64,000 nt of DNA, taken from assembly GCF_036408795.1 (NCBI RefSeq), contig NZ_JAZGJP010000001.1:276046-340045 (forward strand). The letters are read 5' to 3'. Made by a program: the position numbers and the translations under genes. Below, piece by piece: positions 6,386-13,895 of this stretch (position 1 is its first letter; each line of letters starts with the position of its first letter). A model generated the notes under the pieces. The model was not told where the DNA came from. It did no database searches and saw only the letters and a program-made list of their open reading frames with translations. The DNA comes from Olsenella_L kribbiana. GTDB lineage: Bacteria > Actinomycetota > Coriobacteriia > Coriobacteriales > Atopobiaceae.

Positions 6386-9213
6386 GCGAAAGCATCGAGA
6401 TTGCCTTCACCCTCAATGGACGCCCCGTCACGACCAAGGCAGACCCGGCCGAGACGCTCCTCTCCTGGCTCAGGAAGCATGGAATCAAGAGCGTGAAGTG
6501 CGCCTGCGAGACGACGAACTGCGGCCTCTGCACCGTGCTTGTCGACGGCTCGCCCGAACTCTCCTGCGCCCTCATCATGTCCCGTGTCTCGGGTCATGAG
6601 GTGCTGACGCTCGAAGGCATGGGCAGGGAGCGCAAGGAGCTTGCAGAGTGCCTTGCCGCAGAAGGAGCAGACCAGTGCGGCTTCTGCGCCCCAGGCCTCG
6701 AGATGGCCGTGCTTGCGCTCGACCGCACGAATCCTGATGCCACCGACCATGAGATGAGGAGCTTCCTCGCAAACAATCTCTGCCGCTGCACAGGCTACAC
6801 ATCCCAGATGCGTGCCATCAGGCGCTTCCTCGGCCGTGACCGCGCTGCAGGAGCAGAGATCTCCCAAGGCTCTGCCGAAGCAGAGGCGGCCGTCGGGCAG
6901 GTGCGCAAAGCCGCTGCCGAGATCGAGACGCCAGACCGTGGAAAGACGCTCTCCTCTGCCGTCGTGAAGAAGGATGCAGAGGCGCTCCTCGCAGGACGTC
7001 CCGTCTATACCGACGACCTTGCACCGGATGATGCCTACATCGTGCGTCTCGTGCGCTCCTCTGTCCCCCATGGCCGCGTGCTTTCCGTCGATACGGAAAA
7101 AGCGCTTGCAATCCCGGGCGTTGTTGCCATCTATACCTCGAAGGATGTTCCTCATCACCGCTTCACGCTTGCAGGGCAGAGCTACCTCGAGATGAGTCCC
7201 TATGACACGTGCATCCTGGACGACACCGTGCGCTACATCGGAGATGAGGTCGCTATCGTCGTCGCCGAGAACAAGGTCGCAGCAGAACTTGCCATGCACG
7301 CCGTGAAGGTGAAATACGAGAAGCTGCCCTACGTGCTCGATGTCTGCGAATCCCTCGACAATCCCTGCATCATCCACGACGAGGACGACTGGGCCTTCGG
7401 CGGCGACAAGACCGGAGACCCGAAGCGCAATCTCGTCGCGACAGGCGGCCATGAATACGGCGATGTGGATGCAGGCTTCGAAGCAGCCGATGTCGTGCTC
7501 GAGCATACCTATCATACGCAGGCAGCCGAACAGTCGATGATGGAGACATTCCGCTGCTATGCAACGACCGATGCCTTCGGCCGCATCACGATTGTGAGCT
7601 CGACGCAGGTCCCCTTCCATATCCGCCGCCAGGTGGCGACAGCCTTGGGCATCCCCCAGAGCCGCGTCCGTGTCGTGAAGCCCCGCGTCGGCGGCGGCTT
7701 CGGCGCGAAGCAGTCAGGTTCCTGCGAGGTCTACGCTGCCTTTGCAGCCATACAGACCGGACACCCCTGCAAATGCATCCTGACACGCCAAGAGACGCTC
7801 TCGGCCACGAACTCCCGCCACGAGATGTATCTCACGGTGAAAATCGGTGCGAAGCGTGACGGCACACTCACAGCAATAGATCTTCATGTCCTCTCCAATG
7901 CCGGTGCCTATGGCTACCATGGCTCGACGACCGTGACACTTGCGGCAGGAAAGACCCTGCCCATCTACAACCAGGTGCCGAGCCGCTTTGCCTACAACGT
8001 CTGCTACACCGACACGATGCCGGGAGGCGCCTTCCGTGGCTATGGCGCGACACAGGGCTGCTTTGCCGTCGAGTCTGCCGTGAACGAGATGGCAGATACC
8101 CTCGGCATGGACCCTGCCGAAATCCGCCTCAAGAACCTCGTCACGGCAGGCCAGAACCTCCACCAGCTCAACGAAGAGCCGCTCAGGAGCTGCCGGGCAG
8201 TGGAGTGCCTGAAGCGCGCGCTCGAGATGGCAGGCTGGAAGGACAGACCCTTGAGCGAAGACCTCGGAGACCGTGTCCGTGGCATCGGCCTGGCGCTTAC
8301 GATGCAGGGCTCCGGCATCAGCAATGTCGATATCGCGAATGCCGACATCACGCTCGAGGATGACGGATTCTATATCCTCGATATCGGTGCGACCGACGTC
8401 GGCACGGGAGCCGATACGATCCTTGCACAGATTGCCGCCGAGGTGCTCGAGTGCCCTGTCGACGATATCGTGGTAAAGGGCGTGGACACCGACACCTCCC
8501 CGTACGATACGGGTGCCTACGCCTCGAGCGGCACCTATACCTCGGGTGGTGCCGTGCTCCGCGCAGCCGAGGAGCTCAAGAGAAAGATCTGCGCCCAGGC
8601 TGCTTCCTGGTGGAAGGCCGCACCCGACGAGGTCACGTTCTCGGAAGGCGTCGTCTCGAGCGCCGGCGGCACGCAGCAGATGAGCGTGAAGGAGCTTGCG
8701 AACAGGGCCATCGGCTTCGGCCTCAACCAGGGCCATCTTTCCGGCCATGGCGCAAACACGCAGCCGCAGTCGCCTCCTCCCTTCATGGCAGGCGTCGCCG
8801 AAGTGGAGGTCGACAAGGCAACCGGCAAGGTCACGCTCACCGACTATGCTGCCGTCGTCGACTGCGGCACGGTCATCAATGTGCCGCTTGCCCGTGTGCA
8901 GGCAGAGGGTGGCCTTGTCCAGGGCATCGGCATGGCCCTGACCGAGCAGGTCGTCTACGATGCACGCGGTCACATGCGCACCGATTCCTTCATGCACTAC
9001 AAGATCCCCTCGCGCCTCGATGTACCCGACATGCGCGTGGAGTTCATGCCCAGCTATGAGCCGACTGGCCCCTTCGGCGCCAAGTCCATCGGCGAGGTCG
9101 TCATCAATACGCCCTCCCCGGCGATTGCAAGCGCCGTCGCCCATGCGACAGGCCGCTACGTGAGGTCGCTTCCGATCCTGCCGGAGAAGGTCCTGCTCGG
9201 CGAAGATGGCTAG
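6382..9213 (+). CDS. Molybdenum hydroxylase: fused 2Fe-2S and molybdopterin-binding subunit (xanthine dehydrogenase family)
   Basis: A 943-aa fusion of the small [2Fe-2S] subunit and the large molybdopterin subunit, which many xanthine dehydrogenases carry separately. Residues 1-150 hold the plant-type ferredoxin cysteines (CACETTNCGLC, about residue 38) and the second cluster (CGFCAPG, then NNLCRCTGY). From about residue 195 follows the aldehyde oxidase/xanthine dehydrogenase fold, with the Mo-cofactor loop RVGGGFGAKQ near 434 and GAKSIGE near 900, whose Glu is the catalytic base in this family. With the upstream FAD gene it makes a complete enzyme. Cofactor biosynthesis genes are not in the window. 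The neighbouring IMP dehydrogenase hints at purine metabolism, but this is only context. A hairpin terminator follows. Confidence 0.9.
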   Translation: MSESIEIAFTLNGRPVTTKADPAETLLSWLRKHGIKSVKCACETTNCGLCTVLVDGSPELSCALIMSRVSGHEVLTLEGMGRERKELAECLAAEGADQCGFCAPGLEMAVLALDRTNPDATDHEMRSFLANNLCRCTGYTSQMRAIRRFLGRDRAAGAEISQGSAEAEAAVGQVRKAAAEIETPDRGKTLSSAVVKKDAEALLAGRPVYTDDLAPDDAYIVRLVRSSVPHGRVLSVDTEKALAIPGVVAIYTSKDVPHHRFTLAGQSYLEMSPYDTCILDDTVRYIGDEVAIVVAENKVAAELAMHAVKVKYEKLPYVLDVCESLDNPCIIHDEDDWAFGGDKTGDPKRNLVATGGHEYGDVDAGFEAADVVLEHTYHTQAAEQSMMETFRCYATTDAFGRITIVSSTQVPFHIRRQVATALGIPQSRVRVVKPRVGGGFGAKQSGSCEVYAAFAAIQTGHPCKCILTRQETLSATNSRHEMYLTVKIGAKRDGTLTAIDLHVLSNAGAYGYHGSTTVTLAAGKTLPIYNQVPSRFAYNVCYTDTMPGGAFRGYGATQGCFAVESAVNEMADTLGMDPAEIRLKNLVTAGQNLHQLNEEPLRSCRAVECLKRALEMAGWKDRPLSEDLGDRVRGIGLALTMQGSGISNVDIANADITLEDDGFYILDIGATDVGTGADTILAQIAAEVLECPVDDIVVKGVDTDTSPYDTGAYASSGTYTSGGAVLRAAEELKRKICAQAASWWKAAPDEVTFSEGVVSSAGGTQQMSVKELANRAIGFGLNQGHLSGHGANTQPQSPPPFMAGVAEVEVDKATGKVTLTDYAAVVDCGTVINVPLARVQAEGGLVQGIGMALTEQVVYDARGHMRTDSFMHYKIPSRLDVPDMRVEFMPSYEPTGPFGAKSIGEVVINTPSPAIASAVAHATGRYVRSLPILPEKVLLGEDG

Positions 9214-9233
9214 GCAGTTTTCATATCGCAGGC

Positions 9234-9274
9234 AGAGCGCCTTCCGGGTCATCCGGGAGGCGCTCTCTTCTTCT
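9234..9274 (+). terminator. Terminator after the molybdenum hydroxylase operon
   Basis: Outer arms AGAGCGCCT / AGGCGCTCT enclose a second small inverted repeat (CCGGG / CCGGG region). A T-rich tract, CTTCTTCT, follows on the plus strand. Confidence 0.75.
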
Positions 9275-9286
9275 CAGCCTTGCTAT

Positions 9287-9317
9287 GAAAAGAGCCCCTG
9301 CACGAAGCAGAGGCTCT
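9287..9317 (-). terminator. Terminator after IMP dehydrogenase gene
   Basis: On the minus strand arms AGAGCCuCUGC / GCAGgGGCUCU with loop UUCGU are followed by UUUUC. It lies 20 bases beyond the stop codon. Confidence 0.8.
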
Positions 9318-9338
9318 GAGCAGATCTTGTCTTCGCTC

Positions 9339-10853
9339 CTACCGGAAGTTCACGTTCGGATCCTGGTCCTTCAAGACGACGTCGTGTGCTCCGCCCTCGA
9401 CGAGCGAGGTTGCGCTCACAAGCGTGAGCTTTGCCTTGTCGCGAAGCTCTTTGAGGTTGAGGGCACCGCAGTTGCACATCGTGGAGCGGACCTTCAGGAG
9501 CGAGCCATCGATGTTCTCCTTGAGCGAGCCCGCGTACGGGACATAGGAGTCGACGCCTTCGACAAAGGAGAGGCCCTTCTTCTTGCCGCCGAGGTCGTAG
9601 CGCTGCCAGTTGCGGGCACGGGCAGAGCCCTCGCCCCAGTACTCCTTCATGTAGGAGCCATTGACATTCACGCGGCGGGTCGGGGACTCGTCGAAGCGTG
9701 CGAAGTAGCGGCCGAGCATCATGAAGTCAGCACCCATAGCAAGGGCAAGCGTCATGTGGTAGTCGTAGACGATGCCGCCGTCAGAGCACACCGGCACATA
9801 GACGCCGGTCTCCTTGTAGTACTCGTCACGGGCACGGCAGACATCGATGAGAGCAGATGCCTGGCCACGGCCGATGCCCTTCTGCTCGCGCGTGATGCAG
9901 ATGGAGCCTCCGCCGATGCCAACCTTCACGAAGTCAGCGCCGCAGTCCGCGAGGAAGCGGAAGCCTTCGGCATCGACGACGTTGCCAGCGCCGACCTTCA
10001 CGGAATCGCCGTAGTGGGCACGAATCCAGTCGAGCGTGAGCTTCTGCCACTCGCTGAAGCCCTCGGATGAGTCGATGCAGAGCGCATCGGCGCCTGCCTC
10101 GATGAGGGCAGGGACGCGCTCGGCATAGTCGCGCGTGTTGATGCCGGCGCCGACCATGTAGCGCTTGTGGGCGTCGAGGAGCTCGTTCGGGTTCGACTTG
10201 TGGGAGTCGTAGTCCTTGCGGAAGACGAGGGAGACGAGGTGCTGATCCTTGTCGACAATCGGCAGCTGGTTGAGCTTGTGCTCCCAGATGATATCGTTTG
10301 CTGTCTTGAGCGTCGTGTCGTCGGGAGCGGTGATGAGCTTTTCGAACGGCGTCATGAAGTCGCGGACAAGCTTGCCACGGTCGTCGCGCGAAGGACGGTA
10401 GTCACGGGACGTGACGATGCCGAGGAGCTTGCCGTGGCCGGTGCCGTCATCCGTGACGGGCATGCAGGAGTGGCCCGTCTCTTCCTTCAGGTCCATGACC
10501 TGCTGGAGCGTCATGTCAGGCGTGAGCGTCGAGTCGGACTCGACAAAGCCTGCCTTGTAGGACTTGACCTCTGCGACCATCGCAGCCTCGGCCTCCACGG
10601 ACTGTGAGCCATAGATGAAGCTCATGCCGCCCTGCTGGGCAAGCGCGATTGCCAGACGCGGACCGGAGACAGCCTGCATGATTGCAGACACCATCGGGAT
10701 GTTGAGCGTGATCGAAGGCTCTTCTCCACGCTTGAAGCGCACGAGCGGTGTCTTCAGGGAAACATTGTCCGGAATGCACTCGGATGATGAATAGCCAGGC
10801 ACCAGCAGGTACTCAGAGAAAGTGTGGGACTCTCCTTCGAAGAATGTTGCCAT
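9339..10853 (-). CDS. guaB: IMP dehydrogenase
   Basis: IMP dehydrogenase oxidises IMP to XMP, the committed step of guanine nucleotide synthesis. The 504-aa protein has the TIM-barrel with two inserted CBS domains (MTLQQVMDLKEETGHSCMPV through HKLNQLPIVDKDQHLVSLVF). The catalytic loop GIGGGSICITREQKGIGRGQ, near residue 320, contains the active-site Cys. The start ATG 10853 has GGAGG 9 bases upstream. It is a longer, somewhat atypical IMPDH that begins FEGESHTFSEYLLVPGYSS, but the catalytic residues are intact. It appears monocistronic, with terminators on both sides. A -10-like TACAAT (complement of 10905-10910) lies upstream without a clear -35. Confidence 0.93.
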   Translation of the reverse strand: MATFFEGESHTFSEYLLVPGYSSSECIPDNVSLKTPLVRFKRGEEPSITLNIPMVSAIMQAVSGPRLAIALAQQGGMSFIYGSQSVEAEAAMVAEVKSYKAGFVESDSTLTPDMTLQQVMDLKEETGHSCMPVTDDGTGHGKLLGIVTSRDYRPSRDDRGKLVRDFMTPFEKLITAPDDTTLKTANDIIWEHKLNQLPIVDKDQHLVSLVFRKDYDSHKSNPNELLDAHKRYMVGAGINTRDYAERVPALIEAGADALCIDSSEGFSEWQKLTLDWIRAHYGDSVKVGAGNVVDAEGFRFLADCGADFVKVGIGGGSICITREQKGIGRGQASALIDVCRARDEYYKETGVYVPVCSDGGIVYDYHMTLALAMGADFMMLGRYFARFDESPTRRVNVNGSYMKEYWGEGSARARNWQRYDLGGKKKGLSFVEGVDSYVPYAGSLKENIDGSLLKVRSTMCNCGALNLKELRDKAKLTLVSATSLVEGGAHDVVLKDQDPNVNFR

Positions 10854-10944
10854 GAAGCGTTGCCTCCATCTGCTCGAAACGCTACGTCCGTTTTGGTTGA
10901 ACGGATTGTAGCACCCATCTGCCTATTATTTGCATCCATTCACC

Positions 10945-10980
10945 TAAAACGGGGAATCGGGCGCAGAACCCGATTCCCCG
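10945..10980 (-). terminator. Terminator after the GT2 glycosyltransferase gene
   Basis: A 12-bp perfect stem CGGGGAATCGGG / CCCGATTCCCCG with a 7-base loop is followed by TTTTAG on the minus strand. Confidence 0.88.
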
Positions 10981-10991
10981 CATAAGCTCCC

Positions 10992-12287
10992 CTATCCTTC
11001 GTTCATGACATCCTGGAAGTTGACAGCAATGTCATGCTTCGTGGGCACCCACTCGACCTTCTTGAAGAGTGCTACGACCGTGATCGGAATGTACGTCATC
11101 ATGAACAGCGGGAACGTGAAGATGTTCGTGATGATGCGCCACTTCTTGCGCGCATGGATGTGCTTGCGCTCGGAGACCGTCGTGATGATTGCGAGCAGGA
11201 AGAACACGACATACATGGAGCCGAAGGTCATGACAAGAGAGCCGACACACATGAGGAGCTCGCCCTGCGTTGCCAAAAAACCATGGCTTGCCGCGCCGAT
11301 GCCGAGATAGGCGGCATTCACGAACGCGGAGATGAGCGTCAAGATCATGCCTGGAGCGATGGTCATGAGCAGGTCATAGGAAGCGAACTGCTTCTTGCGG
11401 ATGCCGTGGGCAAGGTCGCGCACATAGCTGAAGAAGACCTGGTAGAAGCCCTTCGTCCAGCGCATGCGCTGAATCCAGGATGCCTTGAACGTGACCGGCT
11501 GCTCATCGAAGAACTCTGCTGGTGCGTAGCCGATCTGGATGTTGTTCGCGGCGCAGAACGTCGAGAACTGGATGTCCTCCGTGAGCAGGTGGAAATCCCA
11601 GCCGTGCATGCCGCGGATGATGCTCGAGGAGACAAGCCAGCCAGAGCCCGAGATGGCAGCAGAGGTGCCAAGCTCCATGCGGGCATTGTTCAGGAACTTC
11701 GCCTCGCGCAGGAACCAGAGCGCATAGGCTGCAGAGACCCAGGAGGAATCGAAGTTCTTGGAGTTGCGGTAGGACGTGAGGACCAGATAGCCCTGGTCGA
11801 AGGCATCGTTCATGATCTTCGTATAGTCAGGCGAGACGATGTTGTCGGCGTCGAAGACGAAGAAGCCGTCATACTTGTCGCCAGTCTCGTCGAGGATACG
11901 GTTGAACGCATAGTCGAGGACCCAGCTCTTGCCCTTGCGCACAAGGTCATTGCGCTCCCAGGTGATGGCACCGGCATCGAGCGCTTCCTTGTACGTGTTG
12001 TCCGTGCAGGCATCTGCCACGACATAGACGTCCATGAGCTCACGCGGATAGTTCTGCGAGAGGATGGAGCGCACGAGGTTGCCGATGACAGGCTCCTCGT
12101 TGTGGGCTGCAATCACGAAGGCATAGCAGTGCTGCTTCTTGGCAGGCGGTATCTTCACGTCGCCGCGTCTCCACACATGCAGGATATAGACGAACTGGTA
12201 GAAGTATGCCAGCGTGAAGAACAGCAGCATGATGAAGTTGAAGATTACGATGGGCGTCAGGCCCGCCTTGATCATCGTATATCCCAC
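10992..12287 (-). CDS. Membrane-bound processive GT2 glycosyltransferase
   Basis: A 431-aa membrane glycosyltransferase of family GT2, like those making polysaccharides at the membrane. There is one N-terminal hydrophobic helix (residues 8-35), then the catalytic domain with VIAAHNEEPVI, VVADACTDNT, the DxD-type FDADN, the TED acid-base motif, and QRMRW, the Q(Q/R)xRW acceptor-site signature of processive synthases such as cellulose and hyaluronan synthases. At least three more membrane segments lie in the C-terminal part (about 315-415). The polymer is unknown. It stands alone on the minus strand with a strong terminator after it. No export or modification partners are nearby. Confidence 0.85.
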   Translation of the reverse strand: MGYTMIKAGLTPIVIFNFIMLLFFTLAYFYQFVYILHVWRRGDVKIPPAKKQHCYAFVIAAHNEEPVIGNLVRSILSQNYPRELMDVYVVADACTDNTYKEALDAGAITWERNDLVRKGKSWVLDYAFNRILDETGDKYDGFFVFDADNIVSPDYTKIMNDAFDQGYLVLTSYRNSKNFDSSWVSAAYALWFLREAKFLNNARMELGTSAAISGSGWLVSSSIIRGMHGWDFHLLTEDIQFSTFCAANNIQIGYAPAEFFDEQPVTFKASWIQRMRWTKGFYQVFFSYVRDLAHGIRKKQFASYDLLMTIAPGMILTLISAFVNAAYLGIGAASHGFLATQGELLMCVGSLVMTFGSMYVVFFLLAIITTVSERKHIHARKKWRIITNIFTFPLFMMTYIPITVVALFKKVEWVPTKHDIAVNFQDVMNEG

Positions 12288-12326
12288 GAAGCAACCCCTC
12301 TTTCCTCAGGCGCACGTCGGGCGCTC

Positions 12327-13349
12327 TCACAGGGACAGGCCAAGCTCCGGGCACACCTCGCGTCCCCGCTCGGTCTGGCCCATCGAGGTACCTTGAAGTG
12401 ATTCTAATACATTCAGAAGATCGTCTGGCAGTCTGTCAGCCAACTCTATGGTCTCTCCAGTACATGGATGGTCGAAGCGAATATGCCAGGAGTGGAGGAA
12501 CTGCCGTGTGAGCCCCTTGTTCTGAAGGAGGCTGCCCTTTCCGTAGAGCGGATCTCCTACAACCGGGTGTCCGATATGGCGCATATGCACGCGGATCTGG
12601 TGCGTGCGCCCCGTATAGAGGTGGCACTCGAGGAGGCTGTAGCCTTCATCGCGCCTTCCTGCCTCGAAGCGCTCGAGCGTCTTGAACGTCGTAATCGCTT
12701 CGCGTGCCCCCGGATCGTCCGATACCGCCATGCGCAGGCGGTCCTTCGTGGACCTCGCAATGCCTGTCACGATCGTGCCGTCGTCAGGTGCCACATAGCC
12801 ATGCACGAGCACGACATAGCGCCTGTCGAGGACACGGAGGCGGATGAGGTCCTGGAGCGCCTTCTGCGTCCTGTCATCCTTGGCGGCAACCATGAGGCCC
12901 GAGGTATCGCGGTCGAGCCTGTGCACGATGCCGGGGCGCTCCTCTCCCTGGAGCATGCCGAGATGTCCATAGCCGCAGTGAGCGACGAGCGCATTGGCAA
13001 GCGTATCATCCACGTGGCCCGGCGCCGGATGGCAGACAAGGCCCGCCTGCTTCGAGAGCACGATCAGATATTCGTCCTCGAAGCGGATATCGAGCGGTAT
13101 ATAGGGATTGGGGGCAAGAGGGCCGCCTACCTCTTCCGGCTCTTCGACTTCGGCCTGGATGCGGTCGCCCAAGCATACCTTCTCGCTCTTCGAGTCGGCA
13201 TGCGTGCTGTTGATCGTGACGGCACCGGATTCGATGAGCTTGGCGCAGGCGCTCCTCGACGGCATATTGTCCTGAGATGCCAGAAAGCTGTCGAGACGTT
13301 CGCCGTCGCCTTCCGGCCCCACGAGAAATGTCCTGAGTGCACTAGCCAC
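12327..13349 (-). CDS. rluD: Pseudouridine synthase, RluD/RluA family
   Basis: The enzyme isomerises specific uridines of 23S rRNA. The 340-aa protein has an N-terminal S4-like RNA-binding domain (ERLDSFLASQDNMPSRSACA) and the catalytic domain with HRLDRDTSGLMVAAKD, whose second Asp is the nucleophile in this family. The start is placed at GTG 13349 (MASALRTFLVG), which has GAGG 6 bases upstream and overlaps the lspA stop by 8 bases. An upstream GTG at 13370 would add seven residues. The lspA-rluD pairing with overlap is common and indicates co-transcription. The C-terminal 20 residues (after ESLQGTSMG) are not conserved-looking. Confidence 0.92.
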   Translation of the reverse strand: MASALRTFLVGPEGDGERLDSFLASQDNMPSRSACAKLIESGAVTINSTHADSKSEKVCLGDRIQAEVEEPEEVGGPLAPNPYIPLDIRFEDEYLIVLSKQAGLVCHPAPGHVDDTLANALVAHCGYGHLGMLQGEERPGIVHRLDRDTSGLMVAAKDDRTQKALQDLIRLRVLDRRYVVLVHGYVAPDDGTIVTGIARSTKDRLRMAVSDDPGAREAITTFKTLERFEAGRRDEGYSLLECHLYTGRTHQIRVHMRHIGHPVVGDPLYGKGSLLQNKGLTRQFLHSWHIRFDHPCTGETIELADRLPDDLLNVLESLQGTSMGQTERGREVCPELGLSL

Positions 13350-13827
13350 GCCTGTCCTCGCCTCCCTCACGGATAAGGCAGATGAGAACGCAGATGACGC
13401 CCAGCGTCACGAAGATGTCTGCGACATTGAAGACCGGAAAGTCCATGAACTGGGTCGCGAAGAAGTCTGTGACAGAGCCCTGGACGAGGCGGTCGATCAT
13501 GTTGCCGATGCCGCCGCCTGCGACAGCGCCAAGCGCGAGTGCGAACGGCACCGAGAGTTCTTCCTTCCAGACGGCGAGAAGAGCCAGGATGAAGATGGCG
13601 ACAGCTATTGCGACGAAGAAGAAGCCCTTGCCCTCGCCCATCGAGAAGGCAGCGCCTGTGTTCTCCACATGGAGAAGGCGCAGCACGCCGGGAATGAAGG
13701 GGGCAGTGTCTCCTGTCTTTGGGAGCGCGCTCCTCACCCAGGCCTTCACGATCTGGTCCAAGATGACAGCCACTGCCGCCATCGCCAGAAAGAGCGTGAT
13801 CCTTGTCCTTCGTCCTGCCTTTGCCAT
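13342..13827 (-). CDS. lspA: Lipoprotein signal peptidase (signal peptidase II)
   Basis: LspA cleaves signal peptides from diacylated prolipoproteins in the cytoplasmic membrane. The 161-aa protein has four hydrophobic segments. The conserved motifs are NTGAAFSMG, the GNMIDR element and FNVADIFVT, which carry the two catalytic aspartates. The start is ATG 13827 (MAKAGRR), 4-5 bases after AAGGAGG. A longer frame upstream would read through the ileS terminator and is not credible. It is followed by rluD with overlapping codons. Confidence 0.95.
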   Translation of the reverse strand: MAKAGRRTRITLFLAMAAVAVILDQIVKAWVRSALPKTGDTAPFIPGVLRLLHVENTGAAFSMGEGKGFFFVAIAVAIFILALLAVWKEELSVPFALALGAVAGGGIGNMIDRLVQGSVTDFFATQFMDFPVFNVADIFVTLGVICVLICLIREGGEDRRG

Positions 13828-13845
13828 CCATCCTCCTTCTTCATG

Positions 13846-13875
13846 AAAAGGCGGCCATGCCAAGCACGGCCGCCT
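13846..13875 (-). terminator. Terminator between ileS and lspA
   Basis: On the minus strand a stem AGGCGGCC / GGCCGCCU with a 10-base loop is followed by UUUUC. It separates ileS from lspA-rluD, which may still be reached by read-through. Confidence 0.8.
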
Positions 13876-13895
13876 CCTATTGTTGCACGGAATCG

